Position numbers and translations under genes: made by a program. A DNA stretch of 64,000 nucleotides, taken from NCBI GenBank assembly GCA_035606175.1, contig DATNFW010000106.1, positions 1 through 64,000 on the forward strand. Direction: 5' to 3'. This DNA comes from JASHUC01 sp035606175. Lineage in GTDB: Bacteria > Pseudomonadota > Gammaproteobacteria > Steroidobacterales > Steroidobacteraceae. This document shows, one piece after another, positions 18,199-27,530 of this stretch (positions are counted from its first letter, which is position 1; every line of letters begins with the position of its first letter). The notes beneath the pieces were generated by a model. The model was not told the DNA's origin. It saw nothing but the letters and a program-made list of their open reading frames with translations, and did not search any database.

Positions 18199-18202
18199 CT
18201 GT

Positions 18203-19171
18203 CTAACTGCCGACCTCCTCGGAGTACACACCGATCGAGGCGATGCGCGCGTTGCGCTGCTCGCGCAAACGTTCGGGCGCGACCGCCTCGAGCTCATCGA
18301 GATGGCGCACGATCGCGGCCTTCAGATTCGCGGACATCTGCGCGGGATCGCGATGCGCGCCCCCGAGCGGCTCCTCGAGAACTTCATCGACGAGACCGAG
18401 CTCGTGGAGCTTTGCGGCGGTGAGCCCGAGCGCCTCCGCCGCCGCTTCCTTCTTATCGGTGCTCTTCCACAGAATCGAGGAGCATGCCTCCGGTGCAATC
18501 ACCGAGTAGGTGCTGTACTGGAGCATCAACAGCCGGTCGCAAACGCCGATCGCGAGCGCACCGCCCGAGCCGCCCTCGCCGATCACGGCCGTCACGATCG
18601 GCACCCGGAGCAAAGACATCTCGAAGAGATTGCGGGCGATCGCCTCGCTCTGACCGCGCTCCTCGGCGCTGGCGGAAGGATAGGCACCGGGGGTATCGAT
18701 CAGCGTCACGATCGGCAGATGAAAGCGTTCGGCGAGGCGCATGAGCCGCAGCGCCTTGCGGTAGCCCTCGGGCTTCGGCATGCCGTAGTTGCGGCGCACG
18801 CGCTCTTTGGTGTCCCGGCCCTTCTGATGGCCGATGAGCATGATCGCGCGCTCATCGATCCGCGCGAGGCCGCCGACGATCGCCAGATCGTCGCCGAACA
18901 TCCGATCGCCGTGCTGCTCGTGAAACTCCCGGCAAATCGCGGCCGCATAGTCGAGGGTGTAGGGCCGCTGAGGATGACGCGCGAGCTGCGTGATCTGCCA
19001 GGGCGTGAGGCTCGCGAAGATACTCGTCGTGAGCTGGCGGCTCTTCGCCTGCAGCCGCGCGATCTCATCGCTGATATTGACTTCCGAGTCGGACCCGACG
19101 TGCTTGAGCTCCTCGATCTTCGCTTCGAGCTCGGCGATCGGCTGTTCAAAATCGAGAAACGCGACGGCCAT
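18203..19171 (-). CDS. accA: Acetyl-CoA carboxylase carboxyltransferase subunit alpha
   Basis: Part of the enzyme that carboxylates acetyl-CoA to malonyl-CoA, the first committed step of fatty-acid synthesis; pairs with AccD. It has 322 residues (E. coli 319). It begins MAVAFLDFEQPIAELEAKIEEL; diagnostic segments are RPYTLDY, LIGHQKGRDTKERVRRNYGM, PEGYRKALRLM, TLIDTPGAYP, IGEGGSGGALAIGV and SVIAPEACSSILWK. ATG at 19171 matches the family start. It lies 38 bp after dnaE, in the conserved dnaE-accA-tilS order. Confidence 0.98.
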   Translation of the reverse strand: MAVAFLDFEQPIAELEAKIEELKHVGSDSEVNISDEIARLQAKSRQLTTSIFASLTPWQITQLARHPQRPYTLDYAAAICREFHEQHGDRMFGDDLAIVGGLARIDERAIMLIGHQKGRDTKERVRRNYGMPKPEGYRKALRLMRLAERFHLPIVTLIDTPGAYPSASAEERGQSEAIARNLFEMSLLRVPIVTAVIGEGGSGGALAIGVCDRLLMLQYSTYSVIAPEACSSILWKSTDKKEAAAEALGLTAAKLHELGLVDEVLEEPLGGAHRDPAQMSANLKAAIVRHLDELEAVAPERLREQRNARIASIGVYSEEVGS

Positions 19172-19209
19172 GTGACGGGTCGTATCCCCTCGAACTGGAC
19201 CGCGGCAGG

Positions 19210-22200
19210 TTACGGGTGGCCGTGCCGCCCGTCCAGTACCGTTGAAGGCGGTCCGTAGAGGAGCCTCACGCCCCCGCGACCGGCGAACCCCTCGAGGTGC
19301 TCGATGAGCTCGCGCGCGGGCCGTACGGCCCACTCGGGGCCGAGATTGAGCGCGCAGCCTGCGCCGGTCGCGCGGTACTGGATCGTGACCGCGCATGAGC
19401 CATTTCGCCAGGGCTCGAGTAGCGTCTCGAAACGTGCGATGAGCGCGTGAGGCTCGCCCTGCGCGGGCCAGCGCAGGATGAGGCGGCGCGCATCGCGCTC
19501 GCGCGCGACGTGCAGGTCCGTGATGCGCCGCGCCGCGAGGCGCCACGCGTCGCTGAACTCATCGAACCGCAACATTCCCTCGACGAGGATCAGCGCATCC
19601 TTCGCGATGAGATCGCGGTGCTGCTGATAGACCTCATCGAAGAGCGTCACTTCGATCCGCCCCGAACGATCGTCGAGCACGATGCTCAGGCGCGGCCCGC
19701 GCTTCCGCACCTCATCGATCAGCCCGGCGATGCTCGCGGGCCTGCCCAAGCTGAAGCCGCGGCCGCCCTCCGAGCTCGGCGGCTTCTCGCTCACGAGGTC
19801 CGCGATGCGCGCGGAGACGAACCGGGGCAGATCGGCCTCGAAGCGATCGATCGGGTGGCCCGTCAGATAGAGCCCGAGCGTCTCGCGCTCCCCCGCAAGC
19901 CGCAGCGGCTCGCTCCAGTCTGCGACCGGCACGATCCAATCGCCATCGGGATGCTTACGATCGGCCTCACCCGCGGCAGCCGTCGGCCCTTCAGCGGCCG
20001 CGAGCCCGAACAGATCGTCCTGTCCGGTCTCGACGGCCTTCGAGCTTTGCTCCCCGAGCTGCATGGCAGCCGGCAGGCCGTTCATCAGCGTTGCGCGATT
20101 GAGGCCGAGACCATCGAGGCTTCCCGAGCGAATGAGCGCCTCGAGCACGCGGCGGTTGAGCCTGGTGAGGTCCATGCGCCGGCACAAATCCGTGAGCGAG
20201 CGGAACGGGCCGCGCGCCTCGCGCTCGGCAATCAACGCCTCGACGGCGCCGAGACCCACGCCTTTGATCGCGCCGAGCCCATAGCGGATCGTCTTCTCGC
20301 CGGCGACCGTGAATTCGTGCGCCGAGGTGTTCACCTCCGGCGGCCGGACCTCGAGATCGAGCTGCTTGCATTCCTCGATGAGGCCCACCACCTTGTCCGT
20401 GTGGTCCATGTCGGCCGAGAGCACTGCCGCCATGAAGGCTGCGGGATGATGCGCCTTCAGATAGGCCGTCTGATACGAGAGCAGCGCGTACGCGGCCGAA
20501 TGCGATTTGTTGAAGCCGTAGCCTGCGAATTTCTCCATCAAATCGAAGATGTGCGCCGCGCGCTCGCGCGCGACACCGCGCGCGACGGCTCCGTCCACGA
20601 AAACCGAGCGCTGCTTCGCCATCTCCTCGGGCTTCTTCTTGCCCATCGCGCGGCGCAGCAGATCCGCACCGCCGAGCGTGTACCCGGCGAGCACCTGCGC
20701 GATCTGCATGACCTGCTCCTGATAGAGGATCACGCCGTAGGTCGCCTTCAGCACCGGCTCGAGACTCGGGTGCAGATAATCGATCGGACCGTCGATGCGG
20801 CCGTGCTTGCGATTGATGAAATCCTCGACCATTCCCGATTGCAGCGGGCCGGGCCGGAAGAGCGCGTTGATCGCGACGATGTCCTCGAAGCAGTCGGGCT
20901 GCAGCCGGCGGATGAGGTCTTTCATGCCGCGCGACTCGAGCTGGAAGACCGCCGTCGTTCGTCCTGACTTCAACAGCTGGTAGGCGGCCGGATCGCCCAT
21001 CGGGATGGCCTCGACGGCGAGCGGCGCCTCACCATTCGTCGCGCGCAGCCGGTTGATCCGGCCGAGCGCGCGATCGATGATCGTGAGCGTGCGCAAGCCG
21101 AGGAAGTCGAACTTGACGAGCCCTGCGGCCTCCACGTCGTCTTTGTCGAACTGTGTGACGACGCTCGATGAGCCCTCTTCGCGGTAGAGCGGGGCGAAGT
21201 CGGTGAGCACCGAGGGAGCGATCACCACTCCGCCCGCGTGCGTCCCGGCATTGCGAGTCAGACCCTCGAGAGAGCGCGCGAGATCGATGAGATTGCGAAT
21301 CTCCTCCTCGGTATCGTAGAGGCGTTTGAGCTCGGGCTCCTTCGCGAGCGCATCGTCGAGCGTGATGCCGAGCTCGAAGGGGATGAGCTTCGCGATCCGA
21401 TCGACGAAGCCGTAGCTCATCCCGAGCACGCGGCCCACGTCGCGCACCACCGCCTTCGCGGCCATCGTGCCGTAAGTGATGATTTGCGAGACGCGCTCGC
21501 GGCCGTATTTGTGTGCGACGTAGTCGATGACGCGGTCGCGTCCTTCCATGCAGAAGTCGACATCGAAATCCGGCATCGACACGCGCTCGGGGTTCAAGAA
21601 GCGCTCGAAAAGCAGGTCGTGCTCGATCGGATCGAGGTCCGTGATGCGCAGACAGTACGCAACGAGCGAGCCCGCACCGGATCCTCGGCCCGGCCCGACC
21701 GGCACACCGTTGCCGCGCGCCCAGCGGATGAAGTCGGCGACGATGAGAAAGTACCCGGCGAATCCCATCTGGCAGATCACATCGAGCTCGATTGCGAGGC
21801 GCGCGCGGTAGCGCGCCTCGTCATCGGCCGCGCCTGCCGTGCCGGCCACGCGCGTCGGCCGCCGCTCTGCGAGCCCTCGCTCGGCTTCGGCCCGCAAGTA
21901 CTCCGCCGTGGTCGAGCCGGCCGGCACCGGATACTCCGGCAGGCGCGCCTCACCGAGCTTCAGAACGAGGCTGCAGCGGCGCGCGATCTCGACCGAATTA
22001 GCAAGCGCCTCCGGCAAATCCGCGAAGAGCGCGGCCATCTCCGCCGGCGTGCGCAAGTATTGCTGAGAGGTGTAGCGCCGCGGTCGGCTGGGGTCCGTGA
22101 GGAGCGCGCCCTCCCGGATGCACACGCGCGCTTCGTGCGACTCGAAATCCGCCGCCGCGAGGAAGCGCACGTCGTTGGTCGCCACGATCGGCACGCTGCG

Positions 22201-22782
22201 GCGGGCCGCAAGCGCGACGGCCGCGGCGATGTACGACTCCCCGTCGGGGCGTCCGACCCGCTGCAGCTCGATGTAGAACCGGTCGCCGAAGAGCTCGAGC
22301 CAGGCATCGAGGGCGCGCGAGGCCTCGCGCTCGCGACCGTTGAGGAGCGCGCGGCCGATATCTCCCTCGCCCGCGCAGGAGAGCGCGATCGTCCCCCCGA
22401 GTGCCGCGGCCGTGAGCCAGCGGCGATCGATGAGCGGAGTGCCGCGATGCCGCTCGGCTTCGAGGTACGCGCGGGTGAGAAGCTGAGTGACGTTGCGATA
22501 ACCCGCCTGAGATTGACAGAGGAGCGTGAGCCGAGAGCTCTGGCCCCGCTCCCCCTCCGCGATGCTGAGATCAACGCCCACGATCGGCTTCACGCCGCGC
22601 TCGAGCGCGGCGCGGTAGAGCTTGACCATCGCGAACAGATTCGTCTGGTCGGTGAGCGCGACGGCGGGCATTCGCGCGGCGACCACCGCCTCGATCAGCT
22701 CCGGCACCCGCACGACGCTATCGAGTAGCGAGTACTCGGTGTGCAGGCGCAGGTGAACGAAACCGTGCGAGCCGGTGCTCAT
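19210..22782 (-). CDS. dnaE: DNA polymerase III subunit alpha
   Basis: Catalytic subunit of the replicative polymerase. It has 1190 residues (E. coli 1160). An N-terminal PHP domain starts FVHLRLHTEYSLLDS. The polymerase active site contains GPGRGSGAGSLVAYCLRITD and the catalytic aspartates in MPDFDVDFCMEGRDRVIDYV. The fingers region has AAKAVVRDVGRVLGM and the HAGGVVI segment. A C-terminal helix-hairpin-helix and OB-fold region follow (IAGLIDEVRKRG...). ATG at 22782 overlaps the rnhB stop as ATGA; an earlier in-frame start at 22815 lies in rnhB. Confidence 0.98.
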   Translation of the reverse strand: MSTGSHGFVHLRLHTEYSLLDSVVRVPELIEAVVAARMPAVALTDQTNLFAMVKLYRAALERGVKPIVGVDLSIAEGERGQSSRLTLLCQSQAGYRNVTQLLTRAYLEAERHRGTPLIDRRWLTAAALGGTIALSCAGEGDIGRALLNGREREASRALDAWLELFGDRFYIELQRVGRPDGESYIAAAVALAARRSVPIVATNDVRFLAAADFESHEARVCIREGALLTDPSRPRRYTSQQYLRTPAEMAALFADLPEALANSVEIARRCSLVLKLGEARLPEYPVPAGSTTAEYLRAEAERGLAERRPTRVAGTAGAADDEARYRARLAIELDVICQMGFAGYFLIVADFIRWARGNGVPVGPGRGSGAGSLVAYCLRITDLDPIEHDLLFERFLNPERVSMPDFDVDFCMEGRDRVIDYVAHKYGRERVSQIITYGTMAAKAVVRDVGRVLGMSYGFVDRIAKLIPFELGITLDDALAKEPELKRLYDTEEEIRNLIDLARSLEGLTRNAGTHAGGVVIAPSVLTDFAPLYREEGSSSVVTQFDKDDVEAAGLVKFDFLGLRTLTIIDRALGRINRLRATNGEAPLAVEAIPMGDPAAYQLLKSGRTTAVFQLESRGMKDLIRRLQPDCFEDIVAINALFRPGPLQSGMVEDFINRKHGRIDGPIDYLHPSLEPVLKATYGVILYQEQVMQIAQVLAGYTLGGADLLRRAMGKKKPEEMAKQRSVFVDGAVARGVARERAAHIFDLMEKFAGYGFNKSHSAAYALLSYQTAYLKAHHPAAFMAAVLSADMDHTDKVVGLIEECKQLDLEVRPPEVNTSAHEFTVAGEKTIRYGLGAIKGVGLGAVEALIAEREARGPFRSLTDLCRRMDLTRLNRRVLEALIRSGSLDGLGLNRATLMNGLPAAMQLGEQSSKAVETGQDDLFGLAAAEGPTAAAGEADRKHPDGDWIVPVADWSEPLRLAGERETLGLYLTGHPIDRFEADLPRFVSARIADLVSEKPPSSEGGRGFSLGRPASIAGLIDEVRKRGPRLSIVLDDRSGRIEVTLFDEVYQQHRDLIAKDALILVEGMLRFDEFSDAWRLAARRITDLHVARERDARRLILRWPAQGEPHALIARFETLLEPWRNGSCAVTIQYRATGAGCALNLGPEWAVRPARELIEHLEGFAGRGGVRLLYGPPSTVLDGRHGHP

Positions 22783-23387
22783 GCCTCGACTTCCGGAGCG
22801 GCATCGAGATCGCATTTTACGGGCGAGAACGACCGCCGGTGCAGCGGAGAAGGCGGCAGCAGGCGCAGCGCCTCGAGGTGCGCGGGTGTCGCATAGCCCT
22901 TGTGCTGCGCGAAAGCGAACCCGGGGTAGCAGCCGTCGAGGCGCGTCATCAGCGCATCGCGGTAAGTCTTCGCGAGAATCGAGGCGGCGCTGATCGAGGC
23001 GACCGTGCGGTCACCGCCGATGATCGCCTCGACCGTGCAGGCGAGCGGCAGGTCGGCGAGGTGCGGCGTGCAGTCGCCATCGATCCGGACGTGGGTCGGG
23101 ACGATCGGCAGGGCGAGGAGCGCCCGGCGCATGGCAAGCAGCGTCGCCTGCAGAATGTTGATCGCGTCGATCTCTTCGCGATCCGCCCATGCGACGGCCC
23201 AGGCGACCGCGCGTGCGCGAATGCGCGGCGCGAGCGCCTCGCGAGCCTCGGGCGTCAAGAGCTTCGAGTCCGCGAGCCCTGGGATGCGACGCCGCGGATC
23301 GAGAATCACCGCTGCCGCAACGACCGGGCCGGCGAGCGGCCCGCGCCCGGCTTCATCGACGCCGGCGATGAGCCTGCGCACGATCAC
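22779..23387 (-). CDS. rnhB: Ribonuclease HII
   Basis: Cleaves RNA in RNA-DNA hybrids, including single ribonucleotides in DNA. It has 202 residues, normal for the family. The N-terminal AGVDEAGRGPLAGPVVAAAV contains the Asp-Glu metal ligands; ADSKLL, AINILQATLLAMRRAL, VRIDGDCTPHL (third acidic residue) and SISAASILAKTYRD follow. It starts with GTG at 23387 (a second in-frame GTG lies two codons later) and overlaps dnaE by four bases. It sits 25 bp downstream of lpxB in the conserved lpxA-lpxB-rnhB-dnaE order. Confidence 0.96.
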   Translation of the reverse strand: MIVRRLIAGVDEAGRGPLAGPVVAAAVILDPRRRIPGLADSKLLTPEAREALAPRIRARAVAWAVAWADREEIDAINILQATLLAMRRALLALPIVPTHVRIDGDCTPHLADLPLACTVEAIIGGDRTVASISAASILAKTYRDALMTRLDGCYPGFAFAQHKGYATPAHLEALRLLPPSPLHRRSFSPVKCDLDAAPEVEA

Positions 23388-23412
23388 GTGCCGGTGCCTC
23401 CCCTGCGCACGG

Positions 23413-24588
23413 TCATGCGGCCGCCCCTCGCCTGCGCTCGACGACGAGGTCCAGCACGGCAGCCGCTGCGCGCTCAGCTCCCCCGCGGCGAAGCGTCTCG
23501 TGGATGCGGCGAAACTCCGCCTGCAGCGTCTCGCGCCGCGGGCCGCTCTCGAGCTCCCCGAGCAGCGCAGTCCCGAGTGCCTCGGGCGTCACCTCCTCCT
23601 GGAACAGCTCCGGGACGAGCCCTCGCCCCGCGAGGAGATTCGGCTGCGAGAAGTGCGGCACCTTGACGAGCCCGAGGCGCCGGATGGCGAGCGCGGTGAG
23701 CCGTCCGAAGCGATAGGCGACGACCATTGGCCGCTTGGAAAGCAGCGTCTCGAGTGTCGCGGTGCCCGAGGCGACGAGCGCAACGTCAGCCGCGGCGAGC
23801 GCGCGCTGCGAGTCGCCATCGAGAAGCTCGACACCGTGCCAACCGAGTACCTGCATCTGGCGCTCGAAGATGCGCCGTACCGCCGCGGAGGCCATCGGCG
23901 CGACGAACCGTACTCCGGGCCTGCGCGCCTCGAGCCAGCGCGCCGCACCGAGGAAATCGAGCCCGAGCCGCTCGACCTCGGCAAGACGGCTGCCGGGAAG
24001 CAGCGCGACGACTGCTACCGCACCCTCGATCCCGAGCTCGCGCCGGGCGCGCGGCTGATCGATGTCGAGCGGAATTTGGTCGGCGAGCGGATGGCCGACG
24101 AAGACGGCCCGTATGCCGTGGCGCCCGTAGAACTCCGCCTCGAAGGGCAGCAGGCAGAGCACGAGGTCGCACGCCCGCGCGATGAGCTTCACGCGGCGCT
24201 GGCGCCACGCCCACACTTGAGGACTGACGTATTGCACGGTCGGCAGTCCCGCGCGGCGCAGCTGCGCGGCGAGGCCGAGATTGAACGCGGGTGCGTCGAT
24301 GCCGATGAACACGTCCGGCCGCTCGCGTTTGAAGCGTTCCTTCAAGCGTCTGCGAAGCAGGGCGAGCCGCGGCAGCTCCTTCAGCGGCTCGAACAGCCCC
24401 ATCACGGAAAGCTCGTGTGCCTGCGCCCAGGGCTCGCAGCCCTCGGCCGCCATGCGCGCGCCCGCGACGCCTGCGGCACTCAGCCGCGGCATGCGCGTGC
24501 GCAGCGCACGGATGAGCGCGGCGCCGAGCTGATCGCCCGACGATTCCCCGGCGACGAGTCCAATGCTCAATTCTTCCAGACCGCGCAT
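23413..24588 (-). CDS. lpxB: Lipid-A-disaccharide synthase
   Basis: Joins UDP-2,3-diacylglucosamine and lipid X to form the lipid A disaccharide at the inner membrane. It has 391 residues (E. coli 382). Family motifs are GLVAGESSGDQLGAALI, SVMGLFEPLKELPRL, PDVFIGIDAPAFNL, YVSPQVWAWR and LLPFE. VGHPLADQIPL, ALLPGSRLAEVERL, VASGTATLE and the C-terminal PHFSQPNLLAGRGLVPELFQ follow. ATG at 24588 follows the lpxA stop by 20 bp. The last residues are Arg/Ala-rich. Confidence 0.97.
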   Translation of the reverse strand: MRGLEELSIGLVAGESSGDQLGAALIRALRTRMPRLSAAGVAGARMAAEGCEPWAQAHELSVMGLFEPLKELPRLALLRRRLKERFKRERPDVFIGIDAPAFNLGLAAQLRRAGLPTVQYVSPQVWAWRQRRVKLIARACDLVLCLLPFEAEFYGRHGIRAVFVGHPLADQIPLDIDQPRARRELGIEGAVAVVALLPGSRLAEVERLGLDFLGAARWLEARRPGVRFVAPMASAAVRRIFERQMQVLGWHGVELLDGDSQRALAAADVALVASGTATLETLLSKRPMVVAYRFGRLTALAIRRLGLVKVPHFSQPNLLAGRGLVPELFQEEVTPEALGTALLGELESGPRRETLQAEFRRIHETLRRGGAERAAAAVLDLVVERRRGAAA

Positions 24589-24608
24589 GCAACGGCGGAT
24601 ACGCCGTC

Positions 24609-25379
24609 TCAGCGCGTGAGACTGCGCGACGAACGCTCGATGAAGCGCACCAGCAGCTCGAGCTCGGGCTGCTCGCGGGCGAGTCCGGTGAGTCGCTCGG
24701 CGGCCTCTTCGAGCTTCAGGTCCATGCGATAAAGGATACGGTACGCCTCGCGGATGTGGCGGACCTCGACGGGCGAGAAGCCGCGGCGCTTCAGCCCTTC
24801 GACGTTCACGCCGTGGGGCATCGCCGGATTGCCGGTGATGAGAACGTACGGCGGCACATCGCGGCTCACCATCGCGCCCCCGCCGATGAAGGCATGCGCC
24901 CCGATCTTGCAGAACTGGTGAACGGCGCTCAAGCCCCCGAGCTGCACCCAGTCGCCGATCTCGACGTGGCCTCCGATCGAGGCGCAGTTCGCGAAGACCA
25001 CGCGGTCGCCGATGATGCAGTCGTGCGCGACGTGGCTCGAGGCAAGGAACAACCCGTCGCTGCCGATCGTCGTGACGCCGCGGTCGCCCACCGTGCCGCG
25101 ATTGACGGTGCAGAACTCGCGGAACACGTTGCGATCGCCGATCTCGAGCCGCGTCGGCTCGCCGCTGTATTTTTTATCCTGCGGAGCCTCGCCGATCGAT
25201 GCGAACTGATAGATGCGGCAGGCGGCCCCGATGCTCGTCGGCCCATTCACGACGGCATGCGGACCGATGATCGTGCCGGGACCGATCGTCACATCGGGCC
25301 CGATGACCGAGAAGGGCCCGACGGTCACATCGGCGGCGAGCTCGGCTTCACGGGACACGACCGCCCGCGGATCGATCAC
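24609..25379 (-). CDS. lpxA: UDP-N-acetylglucosamine O-acyltransferase (LpxA)
   Basis: First step of lipid A synthesis: transfers a 3-hydroxyacyl chain from ACP to UDP-GlcNAc. It has 256 residues with the GTG start at 25379 (E. coli 262). This start is preferred over an upstream GTG at 25412. It has a perfect GGAGG seven bases upstream, overlaps the fabZ stop as GTGA, and gives the family N-terminus (M)IDPRAVV. A left-handed beta-helix of hexapeptide repeats fills about residues 5-180. IYQFASIGEAPQDKKY and the catalytic-histidine region ASSHVAHDC are present, then HQFCKIGAHAFIGGG and the helical tail from GVNVEGLKRRGFS. Confidence 0.96.
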   Translation of the reverse strand: MIDPRAVVSREAELAADVTVGPFSVIGPDVTIGPGTIIGPHAVVNGPTSIGAACRIYQFASIGEAPQDKKYSGEPTRLEIGDRNVFREFCTVNRGTVGDRGVTTIGSDGLFLASSHVAHDCIIGDRVVFANCASIGGHVEIGDWVQLGGLSAVHQFCKIGAHAFIGGGAMVSRDVPPYVLITGNPAMPHGVNVEGLKRRGFSPVEVRHIREAYRILYRMDLKLEEAAERLTGLAREQPELELLVRFIERSSRSLTR

Positions 25380-25831
25380 CTCGAGGCCTCCGGTGCGAGC
25401 ATCATCTCGCACCCGGCGACCTCGTCAGTGCCCACGTAAGCGCTCGCTGAGAAGCGCCAGATACCTTTGAAAGCGCGCTCGAGCCGGGCCGTGAGCACCA
25501 GTTGATCGCCGGGCGTGACCGGTTTGCGAAATCGCGCCCGGTCGATTCCGACGAAGTAGAACTTCGTCTCCTCATCCGGGATTACCCCACCCGTGACGAA
25601 GGCGAGAATGCCGGCGGACTGCGCGAGCGCCTCGATGATGAGCACGCCCGGCATGACGGGCCGATGGGCGAAGTGTCCGGTGAAGAACGGCTCGTTGTAG
25701 GTGACGTTCTTCAACGCCCGGATGCTCTCTCCGCGCTTCAGCTCGAGCACGCGATCGACCAGCAGGAAGGGATAGCGGTGCGGCAGCTGCTTCAGAATCC
25801 CCAGAATGTCGATCTCGGTCGATTCAGTCAT
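25376..25831 (-). CDS. fabZ: 3-hydroxyacyl-ACP dehydratase FabZ
   Basis: Dehydrates 3-hydroxyacyl-ACP in fatty-acid elongation and competes with LpxA/LpxD for substrate, which may explain its place between them. It has 151 residues from ATG 25831. The hot-dog fold motifs are present: LPHRYPFLLVDRVLEL, NVTYNEPFFTGHFAHRPVMPGVLIIEALAQ (catalytic His in the GHF turn, Glu in IIEALAQ), and KFYFVGIDRARFRKPVTPGDQL. The start overlaps the lpxD stop by eight bases. A codon eight residues upstream (25855) is in frame but is not needed by homology. Confidence 0.96.
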   Translation of the reverse strand: MTESTEIDILGILKQLPHRYPFLLVDRVLELKRGESIRALKNVTYNEPFFTGHFAHRPVMPGVLIIEALAQSAGILAFVTGGVIPDEETKFYFVGIDRARFRKPVTPGDQLVLTARLERAFKGIWRFSASAYVGTDEVAGCEMMLAPEASR

Positions 25832-26876
25832 CGCGGGCACCTTTTCCTGCCGCACGCCCGCCGCCCCGGGCTCGCTGCTCGAGCTCGGCGACGCGGTCGT
25901 AGAGAGAGGAGAGTCGTTTGAAACGCGCGACGAGCTTGCGCCAGCTGCGCGCCTCCTCGAAGGGAATGCCCGAGGAGTATACCCCGGGCCGCGTGATCGA
26001 ATGGCTGATCATCGAGGTACCGGTAATGACGACTCCGTCACAAATCGTGAGCCAGCCGCCGATCGAGACGGCCCCCCCGATCATGCAGTGCCTGCCGATC
26101 GCCGTGCTGCCCGAAATCCCTGTGCAGCCGGCGATCGCCGTGTGCGCGCCGATGCGCACGTTGTGGCCGATCTGAATGAGGTTGTCGAGCTTCACGCCCT
26201 CCTCGATCACGGTGTCATCGATCGCCCCCCGGTCGATCGTGGTGTTCGCACCGATCTCCACATCCGCCCCGATGCGCACGCTGCCGACCTGCGGCACCTT
26301 GATCCACGCGCCGGATTCCTCCGCGAATCCGAACCCATCGCTGCCGATCACCGCGCCGGGATGCACGAGGGTGCGCGCCCCGAGCCTCACGCGCTCGCCG
26401 AGCGTCACGCGCGCGACGAGCCACACCTCCTCCTCGAGCCTCGCGCCCGCGCCGACGATCGAATGCGGCCCCACGACCGAGCGCGCGCCGATCTCAGCCC
26501 CTGCTGCGATGACGGCGAGCGCACCGATGTGCACGGAAGCATCGATGCGGGCGCCCGCCGCGATCACGGCGCTCGGATGGATACCGGCGGGAGGACGCTC
26601 GCGCGGATTGAGAAGCGCGGCGATACGGGCGTAGGTGGCGCGGGGATTCTCGGCGACGAGCGCCGCGACCGGACAGGCATTCGCATGGTCCCGGCCGAGC
26701 ACGACGGCGGCGGCTCGCGTGCCGTCGAGCTGTGCGCGCAGGCGTGGGTCGGCCAGAAAGGCGACGGAGCGCCCGTGCGCGTGGCCGAGGCTCGCGACAC
26801 CGTCAACCTCGATCGAGGGGTCCCCGCGCAGCTCGCAACCGAAGCGCACTGCGAGCTCGCCGAGCGAGATCGTCAC
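25824..26876 (-). CDS. lpxD: UDP-3-O-(3-hydroxyacyl)glucosamine N-acyltransferase (LpxD)
   Basis: Third acylation step of lipid A synthesis. It has 350 residues (E. coli 341). An N-terminal uridine-binding domain (about 1-100) contains VASLGHAHGRSVAFLADPRL; then comes a hexapeptide-repeat beta-helix to about residue 310 with IGSDGFGFA, TTIDRGAIDDTVIEEG and the catalytic-His segment LDNLIQIGHNVRIG. A C-terminal helical/coiled segment (LSSLYDRVAELEQRAR) follows. It starts with GTG at 26876 behind GGGAGAGGAGC. It lies 42 bp after skp, in the standard skp-lpxD-fabZ-lpxA order. Confidence 0.96.
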   Translation of the reverse strand: MTISLGELAVRFGCELRGDPSIEVDGVASLGHAHGRSVAFLADPRLRAQLDGTRAAAVVLGRDHANACPVAALVAENPRATYARIAALLNPRERPPAGIHPSAVIAAGARIDASVHIGALAVIAAGAEIGARSVVGPHSIVGAGARLEEEVWLVARVTLGERVRLGARTLVHPGAVIGSDGFGFAEESGAWIKVPQVGSVRIGADVEIGANTTIDRGAIDDTVIEEGVKLDNLIQIGHNVRIGAHTAIAGCTGISGSTAIGRHCMIGGAVSIGGWLTICDGVVITGTSMISHSITRPGVYSSGIPFEEARSWRKLVARFKRLSSLYDRVAELEQRARGGGRAAGKGARDD

Positions 26877-26918
26877 GCTCCTCTCCCGGCGGGACGGGCC
26901 GGCGAGACCGGGGCGCCG

Positions 26919-27488
26919 CTATTTGCTGCGGCCGGAGGGCTTGTGCGCGCGCGGAGCGGCGCTGCCGCTCGTCGGGGCCGCCGCCGAGCCCGAGGAATCC
27001 TTCAGGCGCTCGAGAACCGCGCTGGTCAGGTCTATCGTGGGAGTCGCGTAGATCACATCTCCAGCGAGCACGATGTCGAAGCCCTGAGCCTTCGCATAAG
27101 TCTGCACCTGCTCGATCAATGCCTTCTGCAGGCGCGAGAGCTCCTCGTTCTTGCGCTGATTGAAGTCGTCCTGCAACTCGCTCTTCTTGGCCTGAACGTC
27201 GCGGTCCGTATCGCGCAAATACTTCTGTTCGCGGTCGCGCTGCTCGTCGGTCATCGTCGCCGCGTCGCGCTGAAACTTGTCGGCCCGCGCCTTCAACGCT
27301 TCCTCCTCCTTCGCGAGCGCCTGCCCGCGGGTCCCGAACTCTTTGTTCAGCGAGTTCTGGATCGCTTGCGCCTGCGGCGATCGAGCCGCGAGCAGCTGGA
27401 AATTGACATAGCCGATCTTCAGCTCGGCCCAAGCGGGAGAGGTCGCCACGGCGAGCGCGGCCACCGTGCCCCAGAGTACTGACTTCAC
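26919..27488 (-). CDS. skp: Periplasmic chaperone Skp/OmpH
   Basis: Trimeric periplasmic chaperone that carries unfolded outer-membrane proteins to BamA. About 189 residues. A signal peptide (KSVLWGTVAALAVATSPAWA, cut before ELKIGYVN) is followed by a long charged, Lys/Glu/Arg-rich coiled coil (about 50-135) forming the tentacles. The C-terminus has KAQGFDIVLAGDVIYATPTIDLT and ends in a Ser/Ala/Pro-rich tail. GTG at 27488 is preferred because GGGGTGA lies seven bases upstream and it gives a compact signal peptide. An in-frame ATG at 27530 directly after the bamA stop is the alternative. Confidence 0.93.
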   Translation of the reverse strand: MKSVLWGTVAALAVATSPAWAELKIGYVNFQLLAARSPQAQAIQNSLNKEFGTRGQALAKEEEALKARADKFQRDAATMTDEQRDREQKYLRDTDRDVQAKKSELQDDFNQRKNEELSRLQKALIEQVQTYAKAQGFDIVLAGDVIYATPTIDLTSAVLERLKDSSGSAAAPTSGSAAPRAHKPSGRSK

Positions 27489-27530
27489 CACAGAATCACC
27501 CCGTATGAGAGCCTCGCGGCCCGTGTACAT

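Noticed and set aside
23005..24732. A 575-codon plus-strand frame over rnhB and lpxB
   Set aside because: Shadow of two well-supported minus-strand genes; Ser/Arg-rich with no recognisable domain.
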